Below are positions 33,991 through 43,477 of a stretch of 64,000 bases of DNA, one piece after another. The DNA comes from Filimonas zeae. Lineage in GTDB: Bacteria > Bacteroidota > Bacteroidia > Chitinophagales > Chitinophagaceae. A program made the translations under genes and the position numbers. The stretch is from NCBI RefSeq assembly GCF_014641615.1, contig NZ_BMIB01000002.1, forward strand, positions 248,001-312,000, in the 5' to 3' direction. Position 1 is the stretch's first letter. Each line of letters opens with the position of its first letter. Under the pieces are notes generated by a model. That model was not told the DNA's origin and made no database searches. It saw nothing but the letters and a program-made list of their open reading frames with translations.

Positions 33991-35622
33991 ATGAAGAAGA
34001 TCAGCATCACTGAGAATGACGTTACCACGTTACATATGATATGGGAAACGCCGCAGGAAATTGAAAATATCTGGTTCAGGATTCAGGAGAATAAAGAGCA
34101 ATCTGCCAGTCACCCCTATTACCATGATCAGGAATTTAATGCCAACGACTTACCCTATCAGTATCTGGAGCGGGCACCGGACGCCCTGGCTGCAATTGTA
34201 CATTTTTTACAAACAGCCCCCAATAAATACAAAGCCACCTTGCTGCATCATTTAGATCCCGACTTATACTTCCTGAACCGTTACCCCGAATACAAAAAAG
34301 CTTTTATACAAGAGATATATAACGCCATACAAGTGGCAGAAATAGAAAACACCGCCGTTGCACTGGCAGGCACGATGAAAACAGAGGGATATAAGGAAAT
34401 AATTGAAAGCAGGTTTTTACAGCATGATAACCCGGAAAGACATTGGTTTTATTACCGGCTGGCAAATGCGCACCTTACAGCGGGTATAGAGTTATGTATA
34501 CAAAAAATACTATCGGGCAGTAAAACGCTTCCCCCAATGAAGAGCCTTATGGAAGCACTTAACTATGCCAATACTTATTTTTCTACCGCTGAAGTAAGAG
34601 AAAAGACAAGCATTCTCATTCAACTTATCTACGAAAAAAAACTGATACCGCTGGATGAAAAGAAAGGTACAGTAAAAGGCAAGGATTACCAATGGATAAA
34701 CTATTACATCAAACTGCTATCGCAGTTTGGAGATAGCAGGCTCATTAATTTTGCAGAAGTATTGTATACAAACGAATGGTTTGAAAAACCAATAACATTA
34801 TTACTATACCGGCTTAAAGGAAAAGCTTATGAGGACAAATTGATAAAGCACATGTTAACCGAACATGAAAATTTTATATTGCCGGAAATTCCATACCTGG
34901 ACAAAAAACTGGTAACCGACCAGTTGCTTCAAAAAATACTTCAGGCCTATTCGCATGCAGGGCTTAACAGCAAAAAAACGGCCTTTTTACTTTGGAAAAC
35001 CTTTCAGCAAACGGGCCGGCCCGATTTTATTGAAAACCATTTGCACCTGGTAACCGACAAAACCTTAGCCAGCACCTTTACCACACTGATAACCATAAAA
35101 AATAAACCAGTAGAAGATATTATAGCTGATTTTAGACTGGCTGGCTTTTTTACTGATACAGCGGACGCGAACTTACACCAGGTAGTCGCCAGCGCCAAAG
35201 AAATACAACCAGAAGCCTTTTTAGGTTACATATTTGACCGTATGTACGCCACTGTTCATTTACATGAATGGCAGTACGATGGCGCTTACAATCCTATGCC
35301 TGCCCATTTTGCCCCGCTGCTGGAGCGAATTGCCCGGAAATGCGAAGGCGTACTGGATGGAGCCATCTGTTACACCAGCATGGGTAACAAAGCAAATGAA
35401 CATGTTATTCATGTGTATTTTAAACATCACGCTTTTTCCATTGGATATGAATCTTTATGGGACTGGGAAGGACATGAACAAATATTCTTCATTTTGAATG
35501 AACTGTTTCAGATATCAGGTACTAACAAACGCCTGATAGAAGTACCGGAAAGAATTGACGAATATGTGTTTAGTACTCCTGAATCCATAGCTTATCTGGA
35601 ATCAATTTATGCAATACCATAA
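33991..35622 (+). CDS. Large protein of unknown function, helical repeats
   Basis: 543 residues, no signal peptide. The body is alpha-helical with HEAT-like spacing (KATLLHHLDPDLYFLNRYPE, then FIQEIYNAIQVAEIENTAVA, YKEIIESRFLQHDN). A different C-terminal part (EHVIHVYFKHHAFSIGYESL, WEGHEQIFFILNELF) may be a separate small domain. I do not recognise the family. A TATCTTTC sequence at 33939-33946 resembles a -7 element. The next gene on the same strand (ABC permease) starts about 160 bases on. Confidence 0.65.
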   Translation: MKKISITENDVTTLHMIWETPQEIENIWFRIQENKEQSASHPYYHDQEFNANDLPYQYLERAPDALAAIVHFLQTAPNKYKATLLHHLDPDLYFLNRYPEYKKAFIQEIYNAIQVAEIENTAVALAGTMKTEGYKEIIESRFLQHDNPERHWFYYRLANAHLTAGIELCIQKILSGSKTLPPMKSLMEALNYANTYFSTAEVREKTSILIQLIYEKKLIPLDEKKGTVKGKDYQWINYYIKLLSQFGDSRLINFAEVLYTNEWFEKPITLLLYRLKGKAYEDKLIKHMLTEHENFILPEIPYLDKKLVTDQLLQKILQAYSHAGLNSKKTAFLLWKTFQQTGRPDFIENHLHLVTDKTLASTFTTLITIKNKPVEDIIADFRLAGFFTDTADANLHQVVASAKEIQPEAFLGYIFDRMYATVHLHEWQYDGAYNPMPAHFAPLLERIARKCEGVLDGAICYTSMGNKANEHVIHVYFKHHAFSIGYESLWDWEGHEQIFFILNELFQISGTNKRLIEVPERIDEYVFSTPESIAYLESIYAIP

Positions 35623-35752
35623 GGAATGCCCCAACTGTAAGCCCAGGTACCTTCAATGGCGCGGCACCGTACACCAGGTGTACGCTACCGGTCAGCAATA
35701 GCAGCAGTACGCCAGTTAACAGTATAGCAATCAGCACCTTACATTTTGGCAT
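35570..35752 (-). CDS. Candidate small membrane peptide
   Basis: 60 residues, CKVLIAILLTGVLLLLLTGS being one membrane segment or an uncleaved signal, followed by HLVYGAAPLKVPGLTVGAFL. Codon use is like that of the neighbours. Against it: its last 17 codons overlap the end of the convergent gene at 35622, and there is no recognisable family. It may be a chance ORF. Confidence 0.25.
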   Translation of the reverse strand: MPKCKVLIAILLTGVLLLLLTGSVHLVYGAAPLKVPGLTVGAFLMVLHKLIPDKLWIQEY

Positions 35753-35784
35753 AGGCATTGGTGCGCAAGGGCTTTCCACCGCCT

Positions 35785-38190
35785 ATGTTCAGAAATTATT
35801 TTAAAACGGCTATACGCAACCTGTTGCGTAATAAAGTGTACTCTTTTATCAATATTGCAGGGCTGGCTATTGGCCTTGCCTGTACCATGCTGATATTACT
35901 ATATGTAAAAGATGAACTGAGTTTTGACCGTTTTCATCACAAAGGTCCGCGCTTGTACCGCATTGTATCTAAAGCAGCCCGTGGCGGAGAGGAACGTTTT
36001 GCCGCGCACACCGGGCTTTTACAGGGTCCCCGCTTTACAAAGAACGTGGCTGGTATACAATCTTTTGTACGCATACAGAATGGTCAGGAAGATTTTAAGA
36101 AAGATGCCGATGTGGAAAGCCGGGAACTATTGTATGTAGACTCCAACTTTTTACGCGTGTTTACTTTTCCGGTGGTAGCAGGCAATGCAACTACCTGTCT
36201 GCAGCAACCCCACTCAGTAGTACTTACCCAGGCAGAGGCAGAAAAACAGTTTGGTACTACAGATGCTGTAGGCAAAGTGCTGATGATGCGCCAAAACGAT
36301 GCTTTTGTACCCTATAAGGTAACAGCTGTAACAAAAAACTGTCCGCAAAACTCTTCTATACAATACCGCATGCTGCTGCCTTTTCGCGAAACAGAGGCAG
36401 ATGCCGGCAACAATGAAAACTGGTTTTCTTTTTATCTCAACACCTTTGTAGTGCTGGATGAACATGCCAACCCGGATAACGTTGCCAGCCAGATGCAGCG
36501 GTTTTATAAAAAGGATGCCAGCGAAACCTTTAACGCTATGATTGCGCGTTTTGGTGGAGGTAGCAACGGTGTAGGAATGGGTACTTATTTGCTGCAGCCG
36601 TTTGAAGAAATGCACCTGAGTAAAACACTGCCGGCCCAGAACGGATTACAAAATGCCAGTAACCCCATGTATGCTACCATACTCTCCGGCATAGCATTGT
36701 TTGTGCTGCTGATAGCCTGTATAAATTTTGTAAACCTTACCGTGGCCCGGTCTGTAAGGCGTGCACGGGAAATAGGTATTCGCAAAGTAGTGGGTAGTGG
36801 CAGGCAACAGCTGATATGTCAGTTTCTGGGTGAGAGTTTTACGTTATGTGCCATCGCCTTTTTGCTGGCCATTGCGCTGGCGCAGGTAGTGCTGCCTGTG
36901 TTTAATGATCTTGCCAATAAAAAATTATCCATCACCTATCTGCTGGATGTAAGGCTGGTTATTAGCTACCTGGCTTTGTTTGTGCTTACAGGTTTGCTGG
37001 CAGGCTTTTATCCTGCCCTGGTACTTTCCGGTTACCGGCCGGTTGAAACGCTTTACAGCCGGTTTACCCTTAAAGGTAAAAACTATCTGCAGCAATTGCT
37101 GGTAGTGTTGCAGTTTACGCTTGCCTCCTTTCTTATTATGGCTACGTTTATCATTTATGCCCAGTTCAACTTTCTTACTCAAACGGATATGGGTTATAAT
37201 GCTGACAATCTGATACTGGTGAACAAAAATGATATGACGCATGAGGCAGCGGCCACCTTTAAAACAGAGCTGCTGAAGCACACAGACATAGTATCTGTGG
37301 CGCCCAAAAACCGCGGCAACTGGAAAACAGGTGCAAAACTGGCCAACGATTCAACCATAGCCTTTGAATGGGAAACCGTAGACGAAGCCTATATACCCAC
37401 ACTACAGATACCATTGGTACAGGGCCGTAATTTTTCCACCGCCTACCCTGCCGATTCTGCTCAATCTGTTGTAGTAAACGAAGCGTTTGTAAAACAAGCC
37501 GGATGGAAGAACCCGATTGGCCAGCCTGTTATTTTCAATTTTCATGATAACAAAACTTTTCAGGTAATAGGTGTAATAAAAGACTATCACTACGCCCCGC
37601 TTAACCAGGAAATAGGCCCGCAACTGTTTACCATGAACAATGCCAACAGTTATGGCACCTTTTATATTAAAATAAAACCGGGTACAGCCACCAACAGCCT
37701 GAAGTACATACAACAGCAGTTTAAACAGTTTTTCCCTTTTACACCTTACAGTTATGTATTCAAGGAAGAGGAAGTATTAAAAAGCTACGAAGCTGATGCA
37801 CGCTGGAAACAGATTATTCTGTTTGGGGCCATCCTAACCATATTCATTTCCTGTATAGGATTATTTGGCTTATCTGTATTATCTGCCGAAAAGCGCACCA
37901 AAGAAATAGGCATACGCAAAGTGCTGGGTGCTTCGGTACAAAGCATTGTTACCGCCCTATCCAGAGACTTTGTAAAGCTGGTAATAATTGCATTGCTGAT
38001 TGCTGTACCCATTGCCTGGCTGGCAGCATCAAAATGGTTGCAAAACTATCCTTACCGTATTACACCCGGGTGGGCGGTGTTTAGCGGGGCAGCAGGATTG
38101 GTAGTATTAATTGCGCTTTGTACGGTAAGCTTTCAGGCCGTGAAGGCGGCCTGTGCTAATCCCGTAAAAAGTTTGAGAACGGATAGTTGA
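35785..38190 (+). CDS. ABC transporter permease, FtsX/MacB type
   Basis: 801 residues from ATG 35785, the usual start MFRNYFKTAIRNLLRNKVYS of this Bacteroidota family (an ATG nine codons upstream is less likely). Two copies of the MacB-type periplasmic core plus FtsX membrane domain are present: the first membrane helix FINIAGLAIGLACTMLI, then LLIACINFVNLTVARSVRRA REIGIRKVVG near 320-350, and the second FtsX domain ISCIGLFGLSVLSAEKRTKE with IGIRKVLGAS near 710. Such proteins work with a separate ATPase, missing here, in export of lipoproteins, antimicrobials or cell-wall signalling. It is convergent with the rhomboid gene, 9 bases apart. Confidence 0.88.
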   Translation: MFRNYFKTAIRNLLRNKVYSFINIAGLAIGLACTMLILLYVKDELSFDRFHHKGPRLYRIVSKAARGGEERFAAHTGLLQGPRFTKNVAGIQSFVRIQNGQEDFKKDADVESRELLYVDSNFLRVFTFPVVAGNATTCLQQPHSVVLTQAEAEKQFGTTDAVGKVLMMRQNDAFVPYKVTAVTKNCPQNSSIQYRMLLPFRETEADAGNNENWFSFYLNTFVVLDEHANPDNVASQMQRFYKKDASETFNAMIARFGGGSNGVGMGTYLLQPFEEMHLSKTLPAQNGLQNASNPMYATILSGIALFVLLIACINFVNLTVARSVRRAREIGIRKVVGSGRQQLICQFLGESFTLCAIAFLLAIALAQVVLPVFNDLANKKLSITYLLDVRLVISYLALFVLTGLLAGFYPALVLSGYRPVETLYSRFTLKGKNYLQQLLVVLQFTLASFLIMATFIIYAQFNFLTQTDMGYNADNLILVNKNDMTHEAAATFKTELLKHTDIVSVAPKNRGNWKTGAKLANDSTIAFEWETVDEAYIPTLQIPLVQGRNFSTAYPADSAQSVVVNEAFVKQAGWKNPIGQPVIFNFHDNKTFQVIGVIKDYHYAPLNQEIGPQLFTMNNANSYGTFYIKIKPGTATNSLKYIQQQFKQFFPFTPYSYVFKEEEVLKSYEADARWKQIILFGAILTIFISCIGLFGLSVLSAEKRTKEIGIRKVLGASVQSIVTALSRDFVKLVIIALLIAVPIAWLAASKWLQNYPYRITPGWAVFSGAAGLVVLIALCTVSFQAVKAACANPVKSLRTDS

Positions 38191-38199
38191 GAAGAAGGA

Positions 38200-39042
38200 T
38201 CAGCTGTTTTGGGAATACCTTTTAAGCTTATCCTTTTCAGCCTTGCTTAAACCATTCATTCCTTTTTTATTTATTTTATCAAGAATTCTGTCTATTTCCA
38301 ACTGATTATTCGTTCGCTCTTCGTTGTACTTGTGATCAATAGAGTAATAGTGTTTATGCGCCTTAAAATAGAAATTATCTACCAGTAAAATATGGGGCTT
38401 TGTAATAATGAGGCAAATGAAAGCGACGGTGGGAAGTGCAATAATTAAAATGGTGAGGAAGTTTTCTGCCAGCGCATAAGGCTCAAGCAATAAAGCAACC
38501 AGCATACCTACCAATGCACCACCTAAATGAGCATCATGTCCTATATTATCCTTGTTAGATCTGATGCCGTAGATGGAATATAACACATATGCAAGGCCGT
38601 ATAACCAGCCGGGAATAGAAAAAGGAAGCCCGATAAAACCGATTTCCAGCCCGGGAAATACTGCAATGGAAGCAAATATAACCCCGCATATGGCCCCGGA
38701 AGCACCTACAGCACTGTAATCGCCATGATTTCTGTGAACCAATAAGGAAAGTAATCCGCCACCAATTAAACTGGCAAAATAGATGATTAAAAACTTTAGT
38801 GCACCCAGGCTTTCCTCAATAAGTCCACTGAATACGTACAAACTGATGATATTGAAAATAAGGTGCATCCAACCAACATGTAAAAACCCGGATGTAATAA
38901 CGCGTTTATAATCTTTGTGTATCAGAATACTGTCTACCTCAAATTTATACCCGTTAAAAAACGTTTTATTGGTAAAGCCTTTGTACGAAAAGGCAACGTT
39001 TGCCATAATCAGCAGCAGCCCTGTAATGCCCGTATCAGTCAT
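38200..39042 (-). CDS. Rhomboid-family intramembrane serine protease
   Basis: 280 residues from ATG 39042. The rhomboid core has GFLHVGWMHLIFNIISLYVF (the H-x-x-x-N motif), the nucleophile GASGAICGVIF with Ser near residue 117 and the catalytic His in GHDAHLGGALVGM near 171; about seven membrane helices. A soluble C-terminal tail (HYYSIDHKYNEERTNNQLEI) follows. Rhomboids cut membrane proteins within or near the bilayer. The substrate is unknown. Confidence 0.9.
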   Translation of the reverse strand: MTDTGITGLLLIMANVAFSYKGFTNKTFFNGYKFEVDSILIHKDYKRVITSGFLHVGWMHLIFNIISLYVFSGLIEESLGALKFLIIYFASLIGGGLLSLLVHRNHGDYSAVGASGAICGVIFASIAVFPGLEIGFIGLPFSIPGWLYGLAYVLYSIYGIRSNKDNIGHDAHLGGALVGMLVALLLEPYALAENFLTILIIALPTVAFICLIITKPHILLVDNFYFKAHKHYYSIDHKYNEERTNNQLEIDRILDKINKKGMNGLSKAEKDKLKRYSQNS

Positions 39043-39108
39043 GCTAAGTAGTATTAAGGTTGTGGGTATTATCAAATATACTCAAGTTTCATTACCGGGC
39101 AAATTGCC

Positions 39109-40266
39109 TCACAACCGGTAATGTCCGCGCAGCCAGCGCGCCACCAGACTGGTCCATACGGTAGATAATAACAGCGAAAGGCCGGTTACCACCACGCATA
39201 TTTTAAAAACAGGTTCTTCTATAATACCCATGCTAAATGCCACAGATGCCGCCAGTATACCAAACTCGCCGGTTTGCGACAGCAGTGCCCCTGCCTGAAA
39301 ACTGCTGTGCCAGGGAAACCGGAGCAGGCGAAAAGTGAGTGCGGAAAAAAGACTGTTGCTGCACATAACCACCATGGTAATGGTAAACACCAGCAGATAA
39401 TGGGTTTTGAGGTAAGCCAGATCTATCATTAACCCTACCGATACAAAATACAACGCCACAAAAAACACGCGAAAAGGTTGCAGTACTTTTTCCAGCCAGT
39501 GAAAAGCCCGCATACGGCCTATAAAAATACCTGCAGCAAAACTACCCACAGGCCCCGATAACCCTATGGCAGAGGCCAGTACCGCAAAACCCAGACAAAT
39601 TACTGCCCCCATAAAAACCTGGAGATCATGATCCTGATCCATCTCTTTTAAAAATGGCAGTTGAAACAGGTTGCGGTTACGGATGGCCCGCAGCAGCAGA
39701 AAAATTAATACAGAACCTGCTATAGCAGAAAGCAGCTTGCCAGCTGCCACCTGTTGATGGCCCATCAGCTGAAACAACGTAAGCACCGGTGCCAGCATAA
39801 TATCCTGTAGCAATAACATATTTAATACAGTACGACCTATAGGTGCCTGCAAAAGACCATTGCGCCGCAACAGATCGCTTACTACCGCCGTGCTGTTAAA
39901 CGTAAGCAGCACAGTAAGCAGTATAATGGCAGGCCAGTTCCATTGCATTAACCAGGCCACCAGTAAGGCAAAAACAAAGCTGAGCGCTGTTTTTACCCCC
40001 TGCCCTATCAGCGGGGGCAGCAGCAGGGCTTTACGGTCGGGTATATCTATTTCCATACCCAGAAAAAACATCAGCAGCAACACGCCCAGTTCCCCTACCT
40101 GGGCAATTTGTTCTGTATTGGTAAACATCCCGGTTACATGTGGCCCCAGTAATACACCCGCCAGTATATACGCAGCCAGGTAGGGCTGGCGTAGCTTTTT
40201 CAGCAAAAAAATAAGCAGTAGAATAATCAGACACAGTATACTCAAAGGCAACAGCATGTGATTCAT
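39109..40266 (-). CDS. Cation:proton antiporter, CPA2 (KefB-like) membrane domain
   Basis: 385 residues from ATG 40266, beginning with a membrane helix (LLPLSILCLIILLLIFLL). About 12 membrane segments with family motifs: AYILAGVLLGPHVTGMF, GELGVLLLMFFLGMEID, TFNSTAVVSDLLRRNGL and SQTGEFGILAASVAFSMG. It lacks the TrkA-N regulatory domain of KefB/KefC, so it is the short form that may exchange K+ or Na+ for protons. It stands alone; the start faces the gene at 40475 about 208 bases away. Confidence 0.9.
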   Translation of the reverse strand: MNHMLLPLSILCLIILLLIFLLKKLRQPYLAAYILAGVLLGPHVTGMFTNTEQIAQVGELGVLLLMFFLGMEIDIPDRKALLLPPLIGQGVKTALSFVFALLVAWLMQWNWPAIILLTVLLTFNSTAVVSDLLRRNGLLQAPIGRTVLNMLLLQDIMLAPVLTLFQLMGHQQVAAGKLLSAIAGSVLIFLLLRAIRNRNLFQLPFLKEMDQDHDLQVFMGAVICLGFAVLASAIGLSGPVGSFAAGIFIGRMRAFHWLEKVLQPFRVFFVALYFVSVGLMIDLAYLKTHYLLVFTITMVVMCSNSLFSALTFRLLRFPWHSSFQAGALLSQTGEFGILAASVAFSMGIIEEPVFKICVVVTGLSLLLSTVWTSLVARWLRGHYRL

Positions 40267-40474
40267 CGGTTCACTTTTTAAGTAACCGCTTATCAACCCC
40301 AATGCCATTGCTGTTAGTGCGAAATTCTGACGGTATATAGCTGTCAGTTTTTCTTATTTGCAGAAAGAAGGCTGATAAAATAACCGACCTATGGTGTATA
40401 TGTTTTTACAGAAATTTATGTTCCGGTTATAGACGCAGGACCAATTTTTGCCTGTACATACCTAAAGCGAACTT

Positions 40475-40912
40475 ATGAAGTTAATTCCATCTTTCATCAG
40501 CGGCCTTGCAGGGGCCGGAGCACTTACTTTATTACACCAATGGGTAAAAAAACGGGCATCGCAACCGCCACAAATGGACAAGCTGGGTATGCAGGCCATG
40601 GAAAAAGCTTTTGCCGCTACGGATATGGAACTACCCTCGCGCGATGAACTATATGACTACACCCTGGCGGGCGACCTGGCAGCCAATGCGGCTTATTATG
40701 CGCTGGTAGGCACCAAACCCGGCAGCAGCATACTCACCGGCAGCGTATTGGGTATTGTGGCAGGTACTGCCGCCGTAGCCCTGCCGGGCAAGCTGAAGCT
40801 GAACCCCGAATACAGCGGCGCTACGCCGCAAACAAAAGCATTAACCATAGCCTTATATACTGCCGGTGGCCTTGTTGCCGGAACAGTGTATCAATGGCTG
40901 AAGAAGAAATAA
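40475..40912 (+). CDS. Small protein of unknown function
   Basis: 145 residues: a short N-terminal hydrophobic segment (IPSFISGLAGAGALTLLHQW), a polar helix with MDKLGMQAMEKAFAATDMEL, and two further hydrophobic Gly/Ala-rich segments (ANAAYYALVGTKPGSSILTG, IALYTAGGLVAGTVYQWL). It is probably a membrane protein. Similar small proteins occur across Bacteroidota without assigned function. It ends 19 bases before a strong terminator. Confidence 0.7.
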   Translation: MKLIPSFISGLAGAGALTLLHQWVKKRASQPPQMDKLGMQAMEKAFAATDMELPSRDELYDYTLAGDLAANAAYYALVGTKPGSSILTGSVLGIVAGTAAVALPGKLKLNPEYSGATPQTKALTIALYTAGGLVAGTVYQWLKKK

Positions 40913-40931
40913 TGTTTCAAACATAATCCAG

Positions 40932-40961
40932 AGCCGCCGGTATAGCACCGGCGGCTTTTTT
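40932..40961 (+). terminator. Intrinsic terminator
   Basis: AGCCGCCGGT (40932-40941), loop ATAGC, ACCGGCGGCT (40947-40956), followed by a run of T residues. It serves the gene ending at 40912. Confidence 0.85.
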
Positions 40962-41062
40962 GTTGGGTGTTTGTTTAACAAAAGGCTTATGTGTAAGCCC
41001 ATGATAAACGCTGTTCAACCCTTATCTTTACCCCTATTGTTAACCAGCACCTATGTAATTGT

Positions 41063-43468
41063 ATGAAAACAGCCTCTACAGAAACACTCTCTGTTCAATT
41101 CCCCGACATTTATGAAAGTGTAAGAACCATTTGGGAAAGTGCCCGCGGAGAACATTTTGAAAAGGATGAGTATGCCTCTATTATTATTGTGGGGTTGAAT
41201 GAAGTAAGCCACTTTGACAAGTATAAAGGCAAAGACCTTACAGAACGCTTTTTAAACAGCTGCCTGGAAGCCCGTGGCATTGTAAATATTGTACAGGACA
41301 AAACATTACCTGTTGCAGGAGCCACCAGTACCATACGCATAACACAATCGGAAGAAGGCTTTCTGTACTATTTTGGAATGGTGCCTGTAAACAGTGAGTT
41401 TGTATACCTGATTACAGCTGACTGTTATGCCAGAGAGCGCAGCAGGTACGAACCGCTGTTTGATGAGACCTGGCAGAGCCTGCAATACTTTGGCAACCCA
41501 TGGACGGCCATGAAAAAGCAGAAAGACGCACTGTCTGCCCTGTTTGGAGAAGATGATGATGACGAAACAGATGGCGAAGCCGGTACTCCGGAGATTCCCT
41601 CCTTTGAAATACCAGCCGATGGAAAAGAAAGATTTACCGTAGGCGATGTAACCTTTCAAATATCGTTAGACGAAGACAACCCGGTACATATATATGAGCT
41701 GGATGGATCGCTGAACATACAAATAAATGGCGAAGCGCCGGACTATGAAAATCACCCGGATATTCTGAATGATTACGAGGATGGTAAAGTATACCTGCGC
41801 TTTAGTTTTAAGCAGATATACGAAGCTGGCGTACCTACCGGCCAATTCACCTACCAGAACAGTCGCGATGATACCTATATTTCTTCTTTGTGGAAAAGTG
41901 GCTTTTACTACAGCCTGGACCTGAACGGCAAGGTTACCCTGAAAGAGGGATGGCTGGGTATAGAAGGCTATATGGCTAATACCTACGGCGAAGAACGATA
42001 CCCCATACAAGTGGCAGTTCGCATTCCGCAGGAAGCGCTGGACTGGAGTAAATACACCTTTGCAAAGTTGGAAGAACTGGATACTGCACCGGCAACAATG
42101 GTTACAAGGCTAAGCCTGACTGACCCGCCGGCAGATGCGGTGGATGCAGCACTACGCCCGTTAACTGAACTGGAAAACCTGCTGGTTTATTTTAAAAACG
42201 GAAAAAGCTTTACCGAAATACCCAAAGCCATACGAAAGCTGAAGCGGCTGAAACAACTCACACTATCGGGCATAGGAAATGTTACCCACATACCTGAATG
42301 GATTGGTGATTTGAAAGCACTGGAAGAGTTACACATTTCCGGCAGTAAGGCAGAGGGCATGCACCCATATATACTGCAACTGCCGCTTTTAAAACGCCTG
42401 TACCTGCACAACAACCAGCTGGGCTCTATAGCGCCGGGATTGCCGGAAACACTGGAAAGGCTGGTACTGGACAATAACCAGCTAAGTACTGTACCCGCCA
42501 GCTGGGTTACGCATAAAAATCTGAAATCGCTGAACATTCAAAACAACCCGCTGGAACATTTGCCAGCCGGTATTGAAAATATTGCCCGGCTGGACCTGGA
42601 AACAGAAAAGAAAATGGCCCTGCTGGATTATACTTACAAGGGTGCAGACGGCAAAGGCACCGTTACCTGGAACAACAGCATATACGAAGCACAGCAGCAC
42701 CCTGATTTACAGCAAATACTAAACGCCCAAACCTCTGCATTGCTGCCCACTGTACAACCGCAGGCACGTGCAGCTGTAGGTTTTTATACCGTAGCCGAAG
42801 ACGATTATGCACGTACCGGCCAGCACCGCTTTGGCGGACTGCCCGACCTGCCCACCGGCGTAGGCTACCCGTTTTTTACCACGCATGACGGGGAAGAAAA
42901 AGCATGGCAGTTTATAGCGCAGATTAACTGCGCAGACGTTGCACCCCTGCAACAGTACCTGCCCCGCACCGGCATCCTGTACTTCTTTATCAAAGACCAG
43001 GAACAGTCAGATCCGCTGGTAATGTATTACGATGGTGATATAGCCACGCTGCAAAGTGCACGGGAACTGACCATTACGGAAGAAGACGTGTACGATCAAA
43101 ACGGTGTATATGCCCCCTGGATGGCGGATACAGCAAAGTACCCTTCTATACCGCATGCCTGGAACAACGAACTGGAAGACGACCCCGATGAAGCAGAAGC
43201 CCTGAAACAGGCATTATACCCCAACAATACCCGCCCTGCGCACAGTATAAACAGCTATGTATTTAAACAGCACGACAACCCCGAAGCGGAAGCAGTAGAT
43301 AAGCTGAAAGGCAAGCCGGAAGACTGGATGGTATTACTACGCGTAAGCAGCGATAATAACCCTGGTTTTAACTTCTGGGATGCGGGAGAAATTTACTTTG
43401 TAATACACAAAAGCGACCTGGCTAAAAAAGAGTTCAGCAATGTGTATTGCGGTTTGGAAAGCAGTTAG
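41063..43468 (+). CDS. Multidomain LRR and DUF1963 protein
   Basis: 801 residues, no signal peptide. N-terminal ~150 residues form an alpha/beta domain (SIIIVGLNEVSHFDKYKGKD); an acidic linker GEDDDDETDGEAG leads to a second beta domain near 185-330; leucine-rich repeats run from about 370 to 510 (AIRKLKRLKQLTLSGIG, LEELHISGS, LPLLKRLYLHNNQLGSI, ETLERLVLDNNQLS, HKNLKSLNIQNNPLEHLP); and the C-terminal ~230 residues match DUF1963/YwqG (HRFGGLPDLPTGVGYPFF, WQFIAQINCADVAPL, GILYFFIKDQEQSDPL). The combination points to a cytoplasmic protein-binding scaffold. It is convergent with the LytTR regulator. Confidence 0.82.
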   Translation: MKTASTETLSVQFPDIYESVRTIWESARGEHFEKDEYASIIIVGLNEVSHFDKYKGKDLTERFLNSCLEARGIVNIVQDKTLPVAGATSTIRITQSEEGFLYYFGMVPVNSEFVYLITADCYARERSRYEPLFDETWQSLQYFGNPWTAMKKQKDALSALFGEDDDDETDGEAGTPEIPSFEIPADGKERFTVGDVTFQISLDEDNPVHIYELDGSLNIQINGEAPDYENHPDILNDYEDGKVYLRFSFKQIYEAGVPTGQFTYQNSRDDTYISSLWKSGFYYSLDLNGKVTLKEGWLGIEGYMANTYGEERYPIQVAVRIPQEALDWSKYTFAKLEELDTAPATMVTRLSLTDPPADAVDAALRPLTELENLLVYFKNGKSFTEIPKAIRKLKRLKQLTLSGIGNVTHIPEWIGDLKALEELHISGSKAEGMHPYILQLPLLKRLYLHNNQLGSIAPGLPETLERLVLDNNQLSTVPASWVTHKNLKSLNIQNNPLEHLPAGIENIARLDLETEKKMALLDYTYKGADGKGTVTWNNSIYEAQQHPDLQQILNAQTSALLPTVQPQARAAVGFYTVAEDDYARTGQHRFGGLPDLPTGVGYPFFTTHDGEEKAWQFIAQINCADVAPLQQYLPRTGILYFFIKDQEQSDPLVMYYDGDIATLQSARELTITEEDVYDQNGVYAPWMADTAKYPSIPHAWNNELEDDPDEAEALKQALYPNNTRPAHSINSYVFKQHDNPEAEAVDKLKGKPEDWMVLLRVSSDNNPGFNFWDAGEIYFVIHKSDLAKKEFSNVYCGLESS

Positions 43469-43477
43469 TCTGCAGCC

